Below are positions 18,336 through 28,031 of a DNA stretch of 64,000 nucleotides, piece after piece (the stretch's first letter is position 1; each line of letters starts with the position of its first letter). The stretch is taken from contig NZ_CP139969.1 in NCBI RefSeq assembly GCF_034424645.1, forward strand, positions 248,001 through 312,000, written 5' to 3'. Below the pieces are notes generated by a model. The model was not told the DNA's origin, ran no database searches, and saw only the letters and a list, made by a program, of their open reading frames with translations. Source of the stretch: Bordetella avium (GTDB taxonomy: Bacteria; Pseudomonadota; Gammaproteobacteria; Burkholderiales; Burkholderiaceae_B). The translations under genes were made by a program, and so were the position numbers.

Positions 18336-19826
18336 TTACAGAAGGCCCAGCCAGCGCCAGTAGGTCATGCCCATGACGATCATCAGGGCAAAGCCGATGA
18401 TGGTGATGAGGATACCGACTTTGGCGAACTGCCTGGCCGTGAAGGTTTCCGTACCCAGGCACACCATGTTCTGTGGCGCGTTGATGGGCAGGATGAAGCC
18501 ATAGCTGACCACAAAGCCTAGCAGCATGGTCATGCCCAGGCGGTTGAAGTCGCCTGGCAGCGTTTGCAGCACCGAGATCAGGATGGGCAGCATGGCCGAG
18601 GTCAGTGCGGTGGCGCTGGCGAAACCCAGGTGAATGAGGATGAGGAAGGCGCCCAGAATGGCGAAGATCGAAAGCGGGCCGAGGTTGTCCAGGCCGGTAT
18701 GCGTTACCACCTGGTTGCCCAGCCATTGACCGGCCTGCGTCGAGAGTAAGGCGGAACCCAGGCTGATACCCACGCCGAACACGATGACCGTGCCCCACGG
18801 TATGCGTGATTGCACGTCTTTCCACGTCATCACGCCAAAGCGCGGCAACATCAGCAGAACCAGGCCTAAATAGGTGGTCGAGGTGGTGTCGAAGTTGTGG
18901 AGCACTTTTTCGGTGGACCAGCACATCAGCAGGAAGATGGACACTGCCAGCAGCCGCTTTTGCGGCGGCGTCATGGGGCCCATTTCTCGCAGTTCGCGTT
19001 CAACGGCTTCTTTGCCGCCCGCGATTTCATTGCTTTCCGGGGGCAGCATCTTCAGCACGATGAGGATGAGGATCACCGACATGATGATCGCCCACGGCGC
19101 GCCGGCGATGAGCCATTCGGCCCAGCTCACCCGTTCGCCCAGCATCTTATCCATGAAGCCGACGGTCAGCAGGTTCTGGGCTGCGGCGGTCTGGATACCG
19201 ACGTTCCAGATGCTGGTGGCCTGCGCCACGATGATCATGATGCCGGCCGCGATGTTGGAACGCTTGTCCACGCCGAAGGCCGCAATCACGCCCATCATGA
19301 TCGGCACCACGGCTGCGCTGCGCGCGGTGGCGCTGGGCACGACCAGGCTCAGCACGATGGTCACGGCGATGGCGCCGATCAGGATGCGGCGCGTGGTTGT
19401 GCCGATCAAGGACAGCGTGACCAGCGCGATGCGCCGGTCAAGCCCGGTGAAGGTCATGGCCGCCGCGATGAACAGGGCCCCCGCTACCAGGGCTAGCGCC
19501 GAATTGGCGAAGCCTTGCAGGGCCATCGTGATAGCCGCCGAGGTGCCAATCAGCACGTCCGGGTTTTTGATGGAGGGCGCCGTGCCCAGTAGAAACGCCA
19601 TCAGGGTGGTGACCATGATGGCGCTGGCTTCATAAGAGACGGCTTCGGTAATCCACACCACGACTGCGAATACCAGGATGGCGAGCATCCGGTGGCCTGC
19701 GACGGGCAGTTCGGCCGGCGTGGGAATCAAGAGCACCAGGATGAGTGCAATGAAGCCCGCGACCAGACCTATCGGGATTTTCTTCTTTGGGGCTTGCGGG
19801 GCAGGGACAGCGGCTTGCGCAGTCAT
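18336..19826 (-). CDS. DASS/SLC13-family anion:sodium symporter
   Basis: A 496-aa inner-membrane transporter with about 11-12 hydrophobic segments, of the divalent anion/sodium symporter family that takes up C4-dicarboxylates, citrate, tartrate or sulfate. Family features include WITEAVSYEASAIM in the first half, SATARSAAVVPIMMGVI, and the second-half SATALTSAMLPILISVL with FVVSYGFILPINAPQNM. The start at 19826 is six bases after GGAG; the ATG at 19832 abuts that site and is less likely. Cotranscribed with the downstream dehydrogenase. A perfect FNR palindrome lies about 72 bp upstream. Confidence 0.87.
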   Translation of the reverse strand: MTAQAAVPAPQAPKKKIPIGLVAGFIALILVLLIPTPAELPVAGHRMLAILVFAVVVWITEAVSYEASAIMVTTLMAFLLGTAPSIKNPDVLIGTSAAITMALQGFANSALALVAGALFIAAAMTFTGLDRRIALVTLSLIGTTTRRILIGAIAVTIVLSLVVPSATARSAAVVPIMMGVIAAFGVDKRSNIAAGIMIIVAQATSIWNVGIQTAAAQNLLTVGFMDKMLGERVSWAEWLIAGAPWAIIMSVILILIVLKMLPPESNEIAGGKEAVERELREMGPMTPPQKRLLAVSIFLLMCWSTEKVLHNFDTTSTTYLGLVLLMLPRFGVMTWKDVQSRIPWGTVIVFGVGISLGSALLSTQAGQWLGNQVVTHTGLDNLGPLSIFAILGAFLILIHLGFASATALTSAMLPILISVLQTLPGDFNRLGMTMLLGFVVSYGFILPINAPQNMVCLGTETFTARQFAKVGILITIIGFALMIVMGMTYWRWLGLL

Positions 19827-19891
19827 ATCCATCTCCGTTCTGTGAGTCAAACAACTGTGTAACAAGCGTAAGGAAATAAGGAAAACCCGTA

Positions 19892-19905
19892 TTGATGGCA
19901 ATCAA
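19892..19905. promoter_or_regulatory. Perfect FNR-type palindrome upstream of the transporter/dehydrogenase operon
   Basis: TTGAT-GGCA-ATCAA matches all ten defined positions of the FNR consensus. A weak minus-strand -10, TACGCT, at 19865-19870 would place a start near 19858, with the palindrome centred about 41 bp upstream: the class II activator position. Confidence 0.6.
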
Positions 19906-19984
19906 GCTAACACGCTTTCCAACTTGTGGTTCTTTGCGACCGCCGGTTAAGTTTTCCGGTTTGCGGTGCAAATGAACCCGGCAC

Positions 19985-20560
19985 TCAGGGCAGAATCAGA
20001 CGCAGATGTTCTTCGAGATGGGCGGTCGGGGTGACCCGCCAGCCGCTTTGGGCGTAGCGCAACCAGCGTCCCATCACCAGATGGGTCAGCAGGCTGGCGT
20101 AGGCAGCCACATTCGTTTGGGGAGGCAGGCTGCCTTCGTTGACGGCCTCACGCAGGCATTGTTTGAGAGAGGCTTCGATGCGGTCATTGATGTGGTTGAT
20201 CCTCCCTTGCAGACGGTTGTCTTCGGTGACCAGCGCATCGCCGGTCAGCACCCGCGTCATGCCGCGATTGCGTTCTGCGAAAGCCAGCAGCATGGAGACA
20301 ATTTTGCGCGCCTGCGTCAGAGGTTGCGGCTCAGCGGCAATGATCTGGTTGATCAGGGTGAACAGCGTGGTTTCGATGAATTCGATCAGGCCTTCGAACA
20401 TTTGCGCCTTGCTGGCGAAATGCCGATACAGCGCGGCTTCGGAAACCTGTTGGCGCGCAGCCAGCGCGGCCGTCGTGATACGGGCGGCGTGGGGCTGCTC
20501 CAGCATTTCGGCCAGCGTTTGCAGGATCTGGGTTTTTCTCTCGCCGGGTTTGGTCGCCAT
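19985..20560 (-). CDS. TetR-family regulator (SlmA-like HTH)
   Basis: A 191-aa protein with an N-terminal TetR helix-turn-helix: ILQTLAEMLEQ, then AARITTAALAARQQVSEAALYRHFASKAQMFEGLI (abridged, residues about 20-55). The arrangement and length resemble the SlmA/TttR group, which includes nucleoid-occlusion factors, so a role in division is possible. It lies between argB-HAD and the transporter operon, all on one strand, but with 158 bp before the transporter, so control of that operon is not shown. Confidence 0.8.
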   Translation of the reverse strand: MATKPGERKTQILQTLAEMLEQPHAARITTAALAARQQVSEAALYRHFASKAQMFEGLIEFIETTLFTLINQIIAAEPQPLTQARKIVSMLLAFAERNRGMTRVLTGDALVTEDNRLQGRINHINDRIEASLKQCLREAVNEGSLPPQTNVAAYASLLTHLVMGRWLRYAQSGWRVTPTAHLEEHLRLILP

Positions 20561-20589
20561 GACAGAGCCGTGAACGTTGCGGAAAGCAG

Positions 20590-21332
20590 TTAGCCGCGTA
20601 GCGGACGGCGGCGCAACAGTAAGTCAGTCACCGAGTTTACTCGCAAGTCGACGTAGTCTGGGCGATGTGTGCGCGCCTGCGCGAAAGGAGTGCCGGGGTG
20701 ATAGACATGTACCGTGCGCATACCGGCGCGGCGGGCGCCGCGCAGATTGTCCAGCGTGTCTTCGACCAGCACGGCGCGTGCAGCCGGCACGCCTTCGCGC
20801 GCCAGCACGTAGCGCAGCAGGGCGGATGAGGGTTTGGGCCGCAACTGACCGTGCAAGCGCATTTCCTCGATGCCCCAGAGCGCGTCGAACTGTTGCAGGA
20901 TGCCCAGATGGCGCAGCACGGCGCGCGCGTAATGCAGCGGCGCGTTGGTAAGCAGCACTTTGCGGCCGGGAAGGCGTTTGAGCTTGCCGGCTAGGCCTTT
21001 TTCGGCGCGCACCAGCGGCCGGACATCGAAGTCATGGCTGCGGTGCAGAAACCGGCGGGGATCGACGCCATGATGGCGTTCCATGCCGATCACGGTGGCG
21101 CCATAGCGCTTCCAGTAACGCTTGCGCAGGCTGTTTGCGGTGCTTTCGTCCACGCCCAGCATTTCCGATACCGCCTGCGTCATGCCGGCGTCGATGCGCG
21201 GGAAGATGGCGTGCGAGGTGTCGTGCAGCGTGTTGTCGAGGTCAAACAGCCAGAGGCGCTCGCGGCGTGCGTCCGCCTCGCGTGAGCGGCGAGGACGCAC
21301 GGCCGGACCGGACAGTTGCCGGCGTGCAAGCA

Positions 21333-21333
<1 letters not shown>
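20590..21333 (-). CDS. HAD-superfamily pyrimidine 5'-nucleotidase-type phosphatase
   Basis: A 247-aa HAD hydrolase. Motif I is LFDLDNTLHD (about residues 29-38, with the nucleophile Asp), motif II is VLLTNAP, and the late Asp motif is AVLVEDTLDNLRGA. The spacing and the all-helical cap (DESTANSLRKRYWKRYG) match the SDT1-like pyrimidine 5'-nucleotidases. The first 25 residues are Arg-rich and may be non-conserved; a later start cannot be excluded. The ATG overlaps the argB stop, so it is coupled to argB. Confidence 0.85.
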
Positions 21334-22319
<986 letters not shown>

Positions 22320-22473
22320 TCAAGACCGCTGGCATATGTGCTGGCGCCATGTCGATATGACCGACAAGCCGGCGGCTTTCAAGTAAATTGAGGGCGTTTT
22401 TGCAACGGCTCGGGGAAAACCTTCTCCGACGTTTATTTCGCCCTTTCAAGAATCAACGACATCAGAGGCAATC

Positions 22474-23262
22474 ATGACATTCAAGCTCCTGCGCTCGGCG
22501 CTGATCTTTTCCGCCCTGGCGATGGGCGCTGCCCAGGCGCATGCCGAAAAGCTGACCATCGCCGCCACCCAGGTGCCGCATGCGGAAATTCTGGAAGTGG
22601 TCAAGCCCGTGCTGGCCAAGGAAGGCGTGGATCTGGACATCAAGGTCTTCAGCGACTACGTACAGCCCAATCTGCAAGTGGCCGACAAGCAGTTGGACGC
22701 CAATTTCTTCCAGCATAAGCCTTATCTGGACAGCTTCAACCGTGACCGCAAGACCAATTTGGTGCCGGTGGCGCTGGTGCATGTCGAACCCTTTGGCGGT
22801 TACTCCAAGAAAATCAAGAAACTCGCCGAGCTCAAGGAGGGCGCTTCGGTCGCTATTCCCAATGATCCGTCCAACGGCGGCCGTGCGTTGGTGCTGCTGC
22901 AAAAGCAAGGTTTGATCAAGCTGAAGGACCCCTCCAACATCTTGGCTACCCCAGTCGATGTGCTTGAAAATCCCAAGAAGCTGAAATTCCGCGAACTCGA
23001 GGCCGCCATGCTGCCGCGCTCGCTCGATGACGTCGATCTGGCCCTGATCAACACCAATTACGCCCTCGAAGCCGGCCTGGTCCCGACCAAGGATGCGCTG
23101 TTCATCGAGGGGTCTGATTCGCCCTATGCCAATATTGTGGTCACCCGGGCTGACAAGCAGGATGCGGCGGCCGTCAAGAAACTGGTGCAGGCCCTGCATA
23201 GCGACGATGTCCGCAAGTTCATCCTCGAGAAGTACAAGGGCGCGGTCGTTCCGGCCTTCTGA
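22474..23262 (+). CDS. MetQ/NlpA-family substrate-binding protein, orphan
   Basis: A 262-aa periplasmic binding protein of the MetQ family, which delivers methionine to a MetN-MetI ABC importer. After an ordinary signal peptide ending AQAHA the mature part begins EKLTIAATQVPHAEILEVVK, and DANFFQHKPYLDSFN and SVAIPNDPSNGGRALVLLQ are family markers. Unlike typical MetQ there is no lipobox Cys, so it should be soluble in the periplasm. No metN or metI gene adjoins it. The ribosome-binding site AGAGG precedes the ATG. Methionine specificity is by family only. Confidence 0.88.
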   Translation: MTFKLLRSALIFSALAMGAAQAHAEKLTIAATQVPHAEILEVVKPVLAKEGVDLDIKVFSDYVQPNLQVADKQLDANFFQHKPYLDSFNRDRKTNLVPVALVHVEPFGGYSKKIKKLAELKEGASVAIPNDPSNGGRALVLLQKQGLIKLKDPSNILATPVDVLENPKKLKFRELEAAMLPRSLDDVDLALINTNYALEAGLVPTKDALFIEGSDSPYANIVVTRADKQDAAAVKKLVQALHSDDVRKFILEKYKGAVVPAF

Positions 23263-23281
23263 GGCGGCGTTGCCCCATGCG

Positions 23282-23304
23282 AAAAGGCCTTCCTGTTGGA
23301 AGGC
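23282..23304 (-). terminator. Terminator of the yraN-diaA-dolP-tlpA unit
   Basis: Read on the minus strand, GCCTTCC, loop AACA, GGAAGGC is followed by CTTTT. It sits eight bases past the stop of the thioredoxin-like gene and also separates it from the convergent metQ-like gene. Confidence 0.7.
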
Positions 23305-23312
23305 TGCCGGGA

Positions 23313-23807
23313 TCAGCCTTGCGCCAGGGCTTTCTCGACGGTGGCGTGGAATTCGGCGCGGTCGTACTCGCCGAGATAGCGTTTGATGATGCGCCCTTGC
23401 TTATCGATCAGAAAGGCGGTGGGCGTCAGGCGCACATCGCCGAAGGCGCGCGCAATGTCGCCCGTGCTGTCTATCGCCACGGGGAAAGGCAGTTTGCGGC
23501 CCTGGACGAAATTGCGCACGTAGTTGGGCGGATCATATTGCATCGCCACCGCAATGGCCTCATACCCCTTCGGGGCATATTCCTTATAGGCCGAAATGGT
23601 GTCAGGCATCTGCTTGACGCAGGTGACGCAACTGGTAGCCCAGAACTTGACCAGCACCACCTTGCCTTTCAGGTCTTGCAAGGAAACCTGTTTGCCGTCC
23701 AGCATGGTGAAGACGACCGGCGGCACTTCGGGGGCCGGCCGCCAGACAAACCAGGCGCCGATGCCGGCAATGATGATGGCAGCGAAGGCGAGGGCGACTT
23801 TTTTCAT
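23313..23807 (-). CDS. TlpA/ResA-like membrane-anchored thioredoxin
   Basis: A 164-aa thioredoxin-fold protein with an N-terminal hydrophobic anchor (VALAFAAIIIAGIGAWFVW) placing the domain in the periplasm. The active site is CVTC in FWATSCVTCVKQMP. The thioredoxin cis-Pro is in RLTPTAFLID. Such proteins reduce disulfides in cytochrome c maturation or other periplasmic targets. The ATG overlaps the dolP stop, so it belongs to the yraN-diaA-dolP unit, an addition to the usual cluster. Confidence 0.88.
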   Translation of the reverse strand: MKKVALAFAAIIIAGIGAWFVWRPAPEVPPVVFTMLDGKQVSLQDLKGKVVLVKFWATSCVTCVKQMPDTISAYKEYAPKGYEAIAVAMQYDPPNYVRNFVQGRKLPFPVAIDSTGDIARAFGDVRLTPTAFLIDKQGRIIKRYLGEYDRAEFHATVEKALAQG

Positions 23808-24544
23808 TTGATGGGCATGAGTTCGATGCCGCTGTTTGTATTGCCATCATTGTTCGGGGCGCCCTGCGGCTGGGGGGCGCTCGATTCGATAGGGGCGCTT
23901 TTGCTACTGCTGTTGCCGGTGCCAGACAGACGCACAGCCTCTTCGCGACTGATGGTCTGGAACAGCTTGACCACTTTGGTGACACCGCCGACCCCTGCTG
24001 CTGCATTAGCCGCGTAATCGCCTTCGGGTTGCGTCACCATGCCCATCAAGTAGACCACGCCTTTGTCGGTCGTGACAGAAATGGTGCGCGACGGAACGTA
24101 CTGAGCATTGACCAGCGCGGTGCGGACTTTGGAGGTCAGCCAGGTGTCGTTGGAGCGCGTCGAAAACGCGGCCGCCGGGCCGACCGTCAGTTGGTTGCTG
24201 ACGCTTTTCACTTTGCTGATGCCTTGGGCGATGGCGGTGGCCTCGGCTTTGGCGGCCTCGCTGGGTACGTCGCCAGTGAGTAACAACTGGCCGTTATAGG
24301 CCATCGCATTCACGCGGGCGTCCGGCCCCAGTTTCTGGGCGATCTGGCTCTCTGCGCGGAAGACGATATTCTGATCGTCGAGCTGGGCGCCGGAACTGCG
24401 CCGGTCGGTGGCGACGACGGCGGTGCCGGCTGCGGCGCCACCGATCACCAGTGGCACGCAGGCCGACAACGAAGCCGCGGTGCTGACCAGGGCGGCGGCT
24501 AGGATCAGGGGGCGGGCCGCCCCGCGTGCTTTGGGCATCATCAT
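23804..24544 (-). CDS. dolP: BON-domain outer-membrane lipoprotein, DolP-like
   Basis: A 246-aa lipoprotein: a signal peptide with lipobox around LSAC, then two BON domains (about residues 55-115 and 130-195), including AYNGQLLLTGDVPSEAAKAE and TTDKGVVYLMGMVTQPEGD. The C-terminus adds a low-complexity Ser/Pro/Asn tail. DolP (YraP) maintains outer-membrane integrity. The ATG at 24544 overlaps the diaA stop and has GGAG eight bases upstream, which favours it over an upstream ATG at 24583. The yraN-diaA-dolP order supports the name. Confidence 0.88.
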   Translation of the reverse strand: MMMPKARGAARPLILAAALVSTAASLSACVPLVIGGAAAGTAVVATDRRSSGAQLDDQNIVFRAESQIAQKLGPDARVNAMAYNGQLLLTGDVPSEAAKAEATAIAQGISKVKSVSNQLTVGPAAAFSTRSNDTWLTSKVRTALVNAQYVPSRTISVTTDKGVVYLMGMVTQPEGDYAANAAAGVGGVTKVVKLFQTISREEAVRLSGTGNSSSKSAPIESSAPQPQGAPNNDGNTNSGIELMPIK

Positions 24545-25134
24545 TCGGTGTCTCCAAGCAGTAAGGCATCGATACCGTCGCACAGGGCATGCAGCAGCAG
24601 GATGTGGATTTCCTGGATGCGCATCGTGCGATCATGCGGAACACAAAGATGGACGTCGTGAGGCGTGATGAGTTCCCCCATGACGCCGCCACCCTTGCCA
24701 GTCAGGGCGATGACATGCATTTCACGGTCGCGGGCCGCCTCCATGGCGCGCACGACGTTGGGCGAATTGCCGCTGGTGGAGATGGCGACCAGCACGTCGC
24801 CGGGCTGGCCGAGCGCGTTGACCTGGCGTTCGTAGATTTCGTCAAAGCCATAGTCGTTGCCCACCGCCGTCAGAATAGAGGTGTCGGTGTTCAGGGCGAT
24901 GCCGGCCAGGGGCAGGCGGTCGCGCTCGAAGCGCCCCACCAGTTCGGCGACGAAGTGCTGGGCGTCGGCGGCCGAGCCGCCGTTGCCGCATGCCAGAATC
25001 CGGCCATTATTGGCCAATGCCGCGAACAGCAGCTCCACTGCGCCTGCCAAGGGCTCGGACAGGGCCTGCATGCTTTGTTCGCACAGCGCCATCGCATCGC
25101 GGAAGTGCGACGTCATGCGAGAAGTCATATCCAT
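24541..25134 (-). CDS. diaA: SIS-domain protein, DiaA/GmhA family
   Basis: A 197-aa sugar-isomerase-domain protein. CGNGGSAADAQHFVAELVGR and ISTSGNSPNVVRAM are the SIS phosphosugar-binding motifs. GmhA (sedoheptulose 7-phosphate isomerase) and DiaA (DnaA-binding initiation factor) share this fold. The neighbours yraN and dolP match the E. coli yraN-diaA-dolP cluster, so DiaA is favoured; GmhA activity is not excluded. Start 25134 is chosen by family N-terminus; no strong ribosome-binding site precedes it. Confidence 0.82.
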   Translation of the reverse strand: MDMTSRMTSHFRDAMALCEQSMQALSEPLAGAVELLFAALANNGRILACGNGGSAADAQHFVAELVGRFERDRLPLAGIALNTDTSILTAVGNDYGFDEIYERQVNALGQPGDVLVAISTSGNSPNVVRAMEAARDREMHVIALTGKGGGVMGELITPHDVHLCVPHDRTMRIQEIHILLLHALCDGIDALLLGDTE

Positions 25135-25168
25135 GCTGCGGATTATCTCACGCGGGCGGCGCTGGCGA

Positions 25169-25606
25169 TCAACGGCGCCTGCCCCTCGCACGTAAGGCTT
25201 GTGACGCAATATAAGCGGGAGGTTCAAAGGCGCCGCGCAGCCAGCGCGCCTGCCCGGCTTCGAAGGCCAGTACGTCAAAGCGCAGGCGGCGGCCGGCGTG
25301 CTCCGAGCCCGCCAGCCAGCAGGCGGCTGCCCTGGCCAGCCGAGCCTGCTTGGCCGGACCGATGCTGGCTGCCGCACCGCCGAAGGCGGAGCCGGACCGC
25401 CAGCGCACTTCCACCACCACCAGTACTTCACCGTCCAGCATGATGAGGTCGAGTTCGCCGTGGCGGTTGCGGGCGTTGCGGGCCAGCAGGCGCAGGCCCT
25501 GCGCCCGCAGCAGACGCAAGCCTTGCGCCTCGGCCCGTTTTCCCTGGGCGTGGCGCGGATCGGGCCGGATCAGACCGCGGCGCAGGAAATCGAGCAGTCG
25601 GCGCAT
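25169..25606 (-). CDS. yraN: YraN/UPF0102 family nuclease-fold protein
   Basis: A 145-aa protein of the YraN family with a restriction-endonuclease-like fold. The core segments are visible: [40 protein letters not shown] with the E-x-D-L metal site, and [14 protein letters not shown] with the second acidic position and motif. Biological role is not established. It is divergent from rsmI over 40 bp, the same pairing as in many proteobacteria. Confidence 0.88.
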   Translation of the reverse strand: MRRLLDFLRRGLIRPDPRHAQGKRAEAQGLRLLRAQGLRLLARNARNRHGELDLIMLDGEVLVVVEVRWRSGSAFGGAAASIGPAKQARLARAAACWLAGSEHAGRRLRFDVLAFEAGQARWLRGAFEPPAYIASQALRARGRRR

Positions 25607-25646
25607 GGGGCTACACTGGCAGAGTTTTCACCGCCGCCGTTCCCTT

Positions 25647-26579
25647 ATGAATCAAGAAGTCACAGCCGTTGTTACCGGAGAGGCCTGGCGCCGGGTCGCA
25701 GAAAGGGTGGCCGCACAGCACTGGCCCGAAGGCGCCCTGTATGTGGTGGCCACGCCTATCGGCAATCTGGGCGATATGGGCTTGCGCGCCTGGCAAGCGC
25801 TGGCGCGCGCCGATGTCATAGCCGCCGAAGATACCCGCGCCAGCCGCACGCTGCTCGATGCCTGGGGTATTGCCACGCCCTTGATGGCCGCTCACCGTCA
25901 CAACGAGGCGCAGGCGGCGCAGACCATCTGTCAGCGCCTGGCGCAGGGGCAGCGCGTGGCCTTGGTCTCCGACGCGGGCGCGCCTGCCGTCAGCGATCCA
26001 GGCGCCCGCGTCGTGCGGGCGGTGCGCGAGGCCGGCTATCCGGTCGTGCCGATTCCTGGCCCCAGCGCGGTCATTACCGCCCTGATGGGAAGCGGCGTGA
26101 CCAGCGATGAAAATCCGGCTTTCGCCTTTGCCGGGTTTGCGCCGTCCAAGGCGGCGGCGCGTCAGCGCTGGCTGGGCGAGTGGAGCGCCCTGCCCGCGCC
26201 GGTCCTGATGTTTGAATCGCCTCACCGTCTGTCGGCGATGTTTGCCGATCTGTTGACGGTCTGCGGTCCCGAGCGGCAACTGACCGTGGCGCGAGAGCTG
26301 ACCAAGCGTTTCGAGCAGATCGTGACATTCCCGCTGGCCGAGGCGGCGGCTTGGCTGGCCCAGGACGGCCACCATGAGCAGGGCGAGTTCGTGCTCATTC
26401 TGCATGCAGCCCCGGCGCGCGAGGACGACGGTTTGGCCGATCCGGCAGTCGATAAGCTGTTGGATGCCTTACTTGAAAGCCTGTCGGTGCGTGATGCGGC
26501 GCGGGTCGCAGCCAAGGTGACCGGCCTGCCGCGCGACGCCTTGTATCAGCGTGCGCTGGTGCGCAAGGACAATGCATGA
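25647..26579 (+). CDS. rsmI: 16S rRNA (cytidine-1402 2'-O) methyltransferase
   Basis: A 310-aa tetrapyrrole-methylase-fold enzyme modifying C1402 of 16S rRNA. GALYVVATPIGNLGDMGLRA, AAEDTRASRTLLDAWGI and VSDAGAPAVSDPG are RsmI signatures. The ATG at 25647 gives a slightly long N-terminal lead before the fold; a longer open frame back to 25350 overlaps yraN and is rejected. The stop overlaps the ogt-like gene (ATGA). Confidence 0.94.
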   Translation: MNQEVTAVVTGEAWRRVAERVAAQHWPEGALYVVATPIGNLGDMGLRAWQALARADVIAAEDTRASRTLLDAWGIATPLMAAHRHNEAQAAQTICQRLAQGQRVALVSDAGAPAVSDPGARVVRAVREAGYPVVPIPGPSAVITALMGSGVTSDENPAFAFAGFAPSKAAARQRWLGEWSALPAPVLMFESPHRLSAMFADLLTVCGPERQLTVARELTKRFEQIVTFPLAEAAAWLAQDGHHEQGEFVLILHAAPAREDDGLADPAVDKLLDALLESLSVRDAARVAAKVTGLPRDALYQRALVRKDNA

Positions 26580-27133
26580 TCCGCGGCATCGAGGACGCGA
26601 GTGCCCTTGATATCGACACGCCTTTGGGCGGTGTGCGTCTGATGGCCAGCGGGCTATCGCTATGTGGATTATGGTTCGCCGATCAGCCTGAGCTGCCCGA
26701 GCCCGGCCGAGGCGCAAGTAGCGCGGCCGAACGAGCTGTGCTGGGCCGCGCGCAGGAACAATTGCGCGCCTGGTTCGCCGGTGAGCGGCAGGACTTCGAT
26801 CTGCCCTTGGCGCCCCGGGGGACCGCGTTTCAGCAGGCGGTCTGGGCGGGCCTGCTGGATCTGCCGTTTGGCGTGACGATCAGCTATAGCGAACTGGCTC
26901 GGCTTATTGGCCGGCCGCGGGCCACGCGTGCGCTCGCGCAGGCGGTCGGCCGCAATCCAATATCCATCATCATTCCCTGCCACCGTGTTATCGGGCAGGA
27001 CACCGCGCTGACCGGTTTTGGCGGCGGTTTGGACCGCAAACAGCGCTTGCTGGCGCATGAGGGCCATCGCTATTCGGGTCGTAGCGCCCGCGCCCGCCGC
27101 GTCTGTGACGGCCAGATGGATTTGCCCTGGTAG
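26576..27133 (+). CDS. ogt: Methylated-DNA--protein-cysteine methyltransferase
   Basis: A 185-aa DNA repair protein that removes alkyl groups from O6-alkylguanine by suicide transfer. The acceptor motif IIPCHRVIG (Cys) and the preceding RATRALAQAVGRNP helix, with the arginine finger, are intact. The N-terminal ribonuclease-like domain is short. It overlaps rsmI by four bases. The C-terminal tail after LLAHEG is Arg-rich and not conserved. Confidence 0.93.
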   Translation: MIRGIEDASALDIDTPLGGVRLMASGLSLCGLWFADQPELPEPGRGASSAAERAVLGRAQEQLRAWFAGERQDFDLPLAPRGTAFQQAVWAGLLDLPFGVTISYSELARLIGRPRATRALAQAVGRNPISIIIPCHRVIGQDTALTGFGGGLDRKQRLLAHEGHRYSGRSARARRVCDGQMDLPW

Positions 27134-27143
27134 CGCCCTGGCC

Positions 27144-28031
27144 TTATTGCGAGGCCAGCGTGGGCAGAATACCCGTGTGTTCAGACACGCGCCGCACCGC
27201 TTCCATGGCCGCTTCGCGCGAGGCGTAGGGGCCCATACGCACGCGATAGAGCTGATTGGCCTGTTCAACGATGGCCGTGGGCTCCCCGCGCATTTGGCCA
27301 TTGACCCGATTGACCAGCCCATGCGCATTGGCGGCCTGGCTGAAAGCGCCCAATTGCAGATAGACGCCGCCTGCGAGCATGGCCGGGGGCGGTCTGGGGG
27401 CGGGGGGAGCATCGGGCAGGGGTTGTGCAGCGGAGGGCGGGGCATCGGGCAGCGCGATGGGCTCCAGGCCGCCTGCCGCCATGTTGCGGATTTCACTGGG
27501 CAAAATGCGCTCGACCACAACGGGGCCGCTACCCGGACCGATGATCCCGAGCTTATAGGCCGCCACATAAGACAGGTCCATGATGCGATCGCTGTGGAAG
27601 GGGCCGCGATCATTGACGCGCACGATGATGGTGCGGCCCGTTGCCTTGCTCGTGACCCTGGCGTAACTGGGCAGGGGCATGGTCGGGTGGGCCGCCGTCA
27701 TGCTGTACATGTCGTAGGGTTCGCCAATCGAGGTCGAGTTGCCATGGAATTTTTTGCCATACCACGAGGCGATGCCTTCCTGGCGGAAGGGTTGTTCGCG
27801 GGTGTCGGGCACATAGCGTTTGCCAAACACCACATAGGGCCGGTTTGCGCCGCTGGCAAGCGGTTCCAGGCGCGGCACGGCGTCGGGGATGCTATCCAGA
27901 TTGGCAGGCGGATTGGCGTCCGGGCCGTCATCCTTGTAATAACCGCCGCCACGCTTGCCACTGGTGCCGCAGCCCGCCAGCACGGCGGCCAGCAGCAACA
28001 TCATGAACAGGGCAAGCGGAGATCTTCTCAT
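27144..28031 (-). CDS. rlpA: RlpA-like septal ring lipoprotein (lytic transglycosylase)
   Basis: A 295-aa outer-membrane lipoprotein with lipobox LAGC near residue 20. The double-psi beta-barrel domain spans about 95-185: GIASWYGKKFHG, YDMYSMTAAHPTMPLPSYA and VRVNDRGPFHSDRIMDLS, including the catalytic-type Glu/Asp and His region. A Pro-rich linker leads to a C-terminal SPOR domain (YLQLGAFSQAANAHGLV) that binds denuded peptidoglycan at the septum. The start overlaps the rapZ stop. Confidence 0.9.
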   Translation of the reverse strand: MRRSPLALFMMLLLAAVLAGCGTSGKRGGGYYKDDGPDANPPANLDSIPDAVPRLEPLASGANRPYVVFGKRYVPDTREQPFRQEGIASWYGKKFHGNSTSIGEPYDMYSMTAAHPTMPLPSYARVTSKATGRTIIVRVNDRGPFHSDRIMDLSYVAAYKLGIIGPGSGPVVVERILPSEIRNMAAGGLEPIALPDAPPSAAQPLPDAPPAPRPPPAMLAGGVYLQLGAFSQAANAHGLVNRVNGQMRGEPTAIVEQANQLYRVRMGPYASREAAMEAVRRVSEHTGILPTLASQ

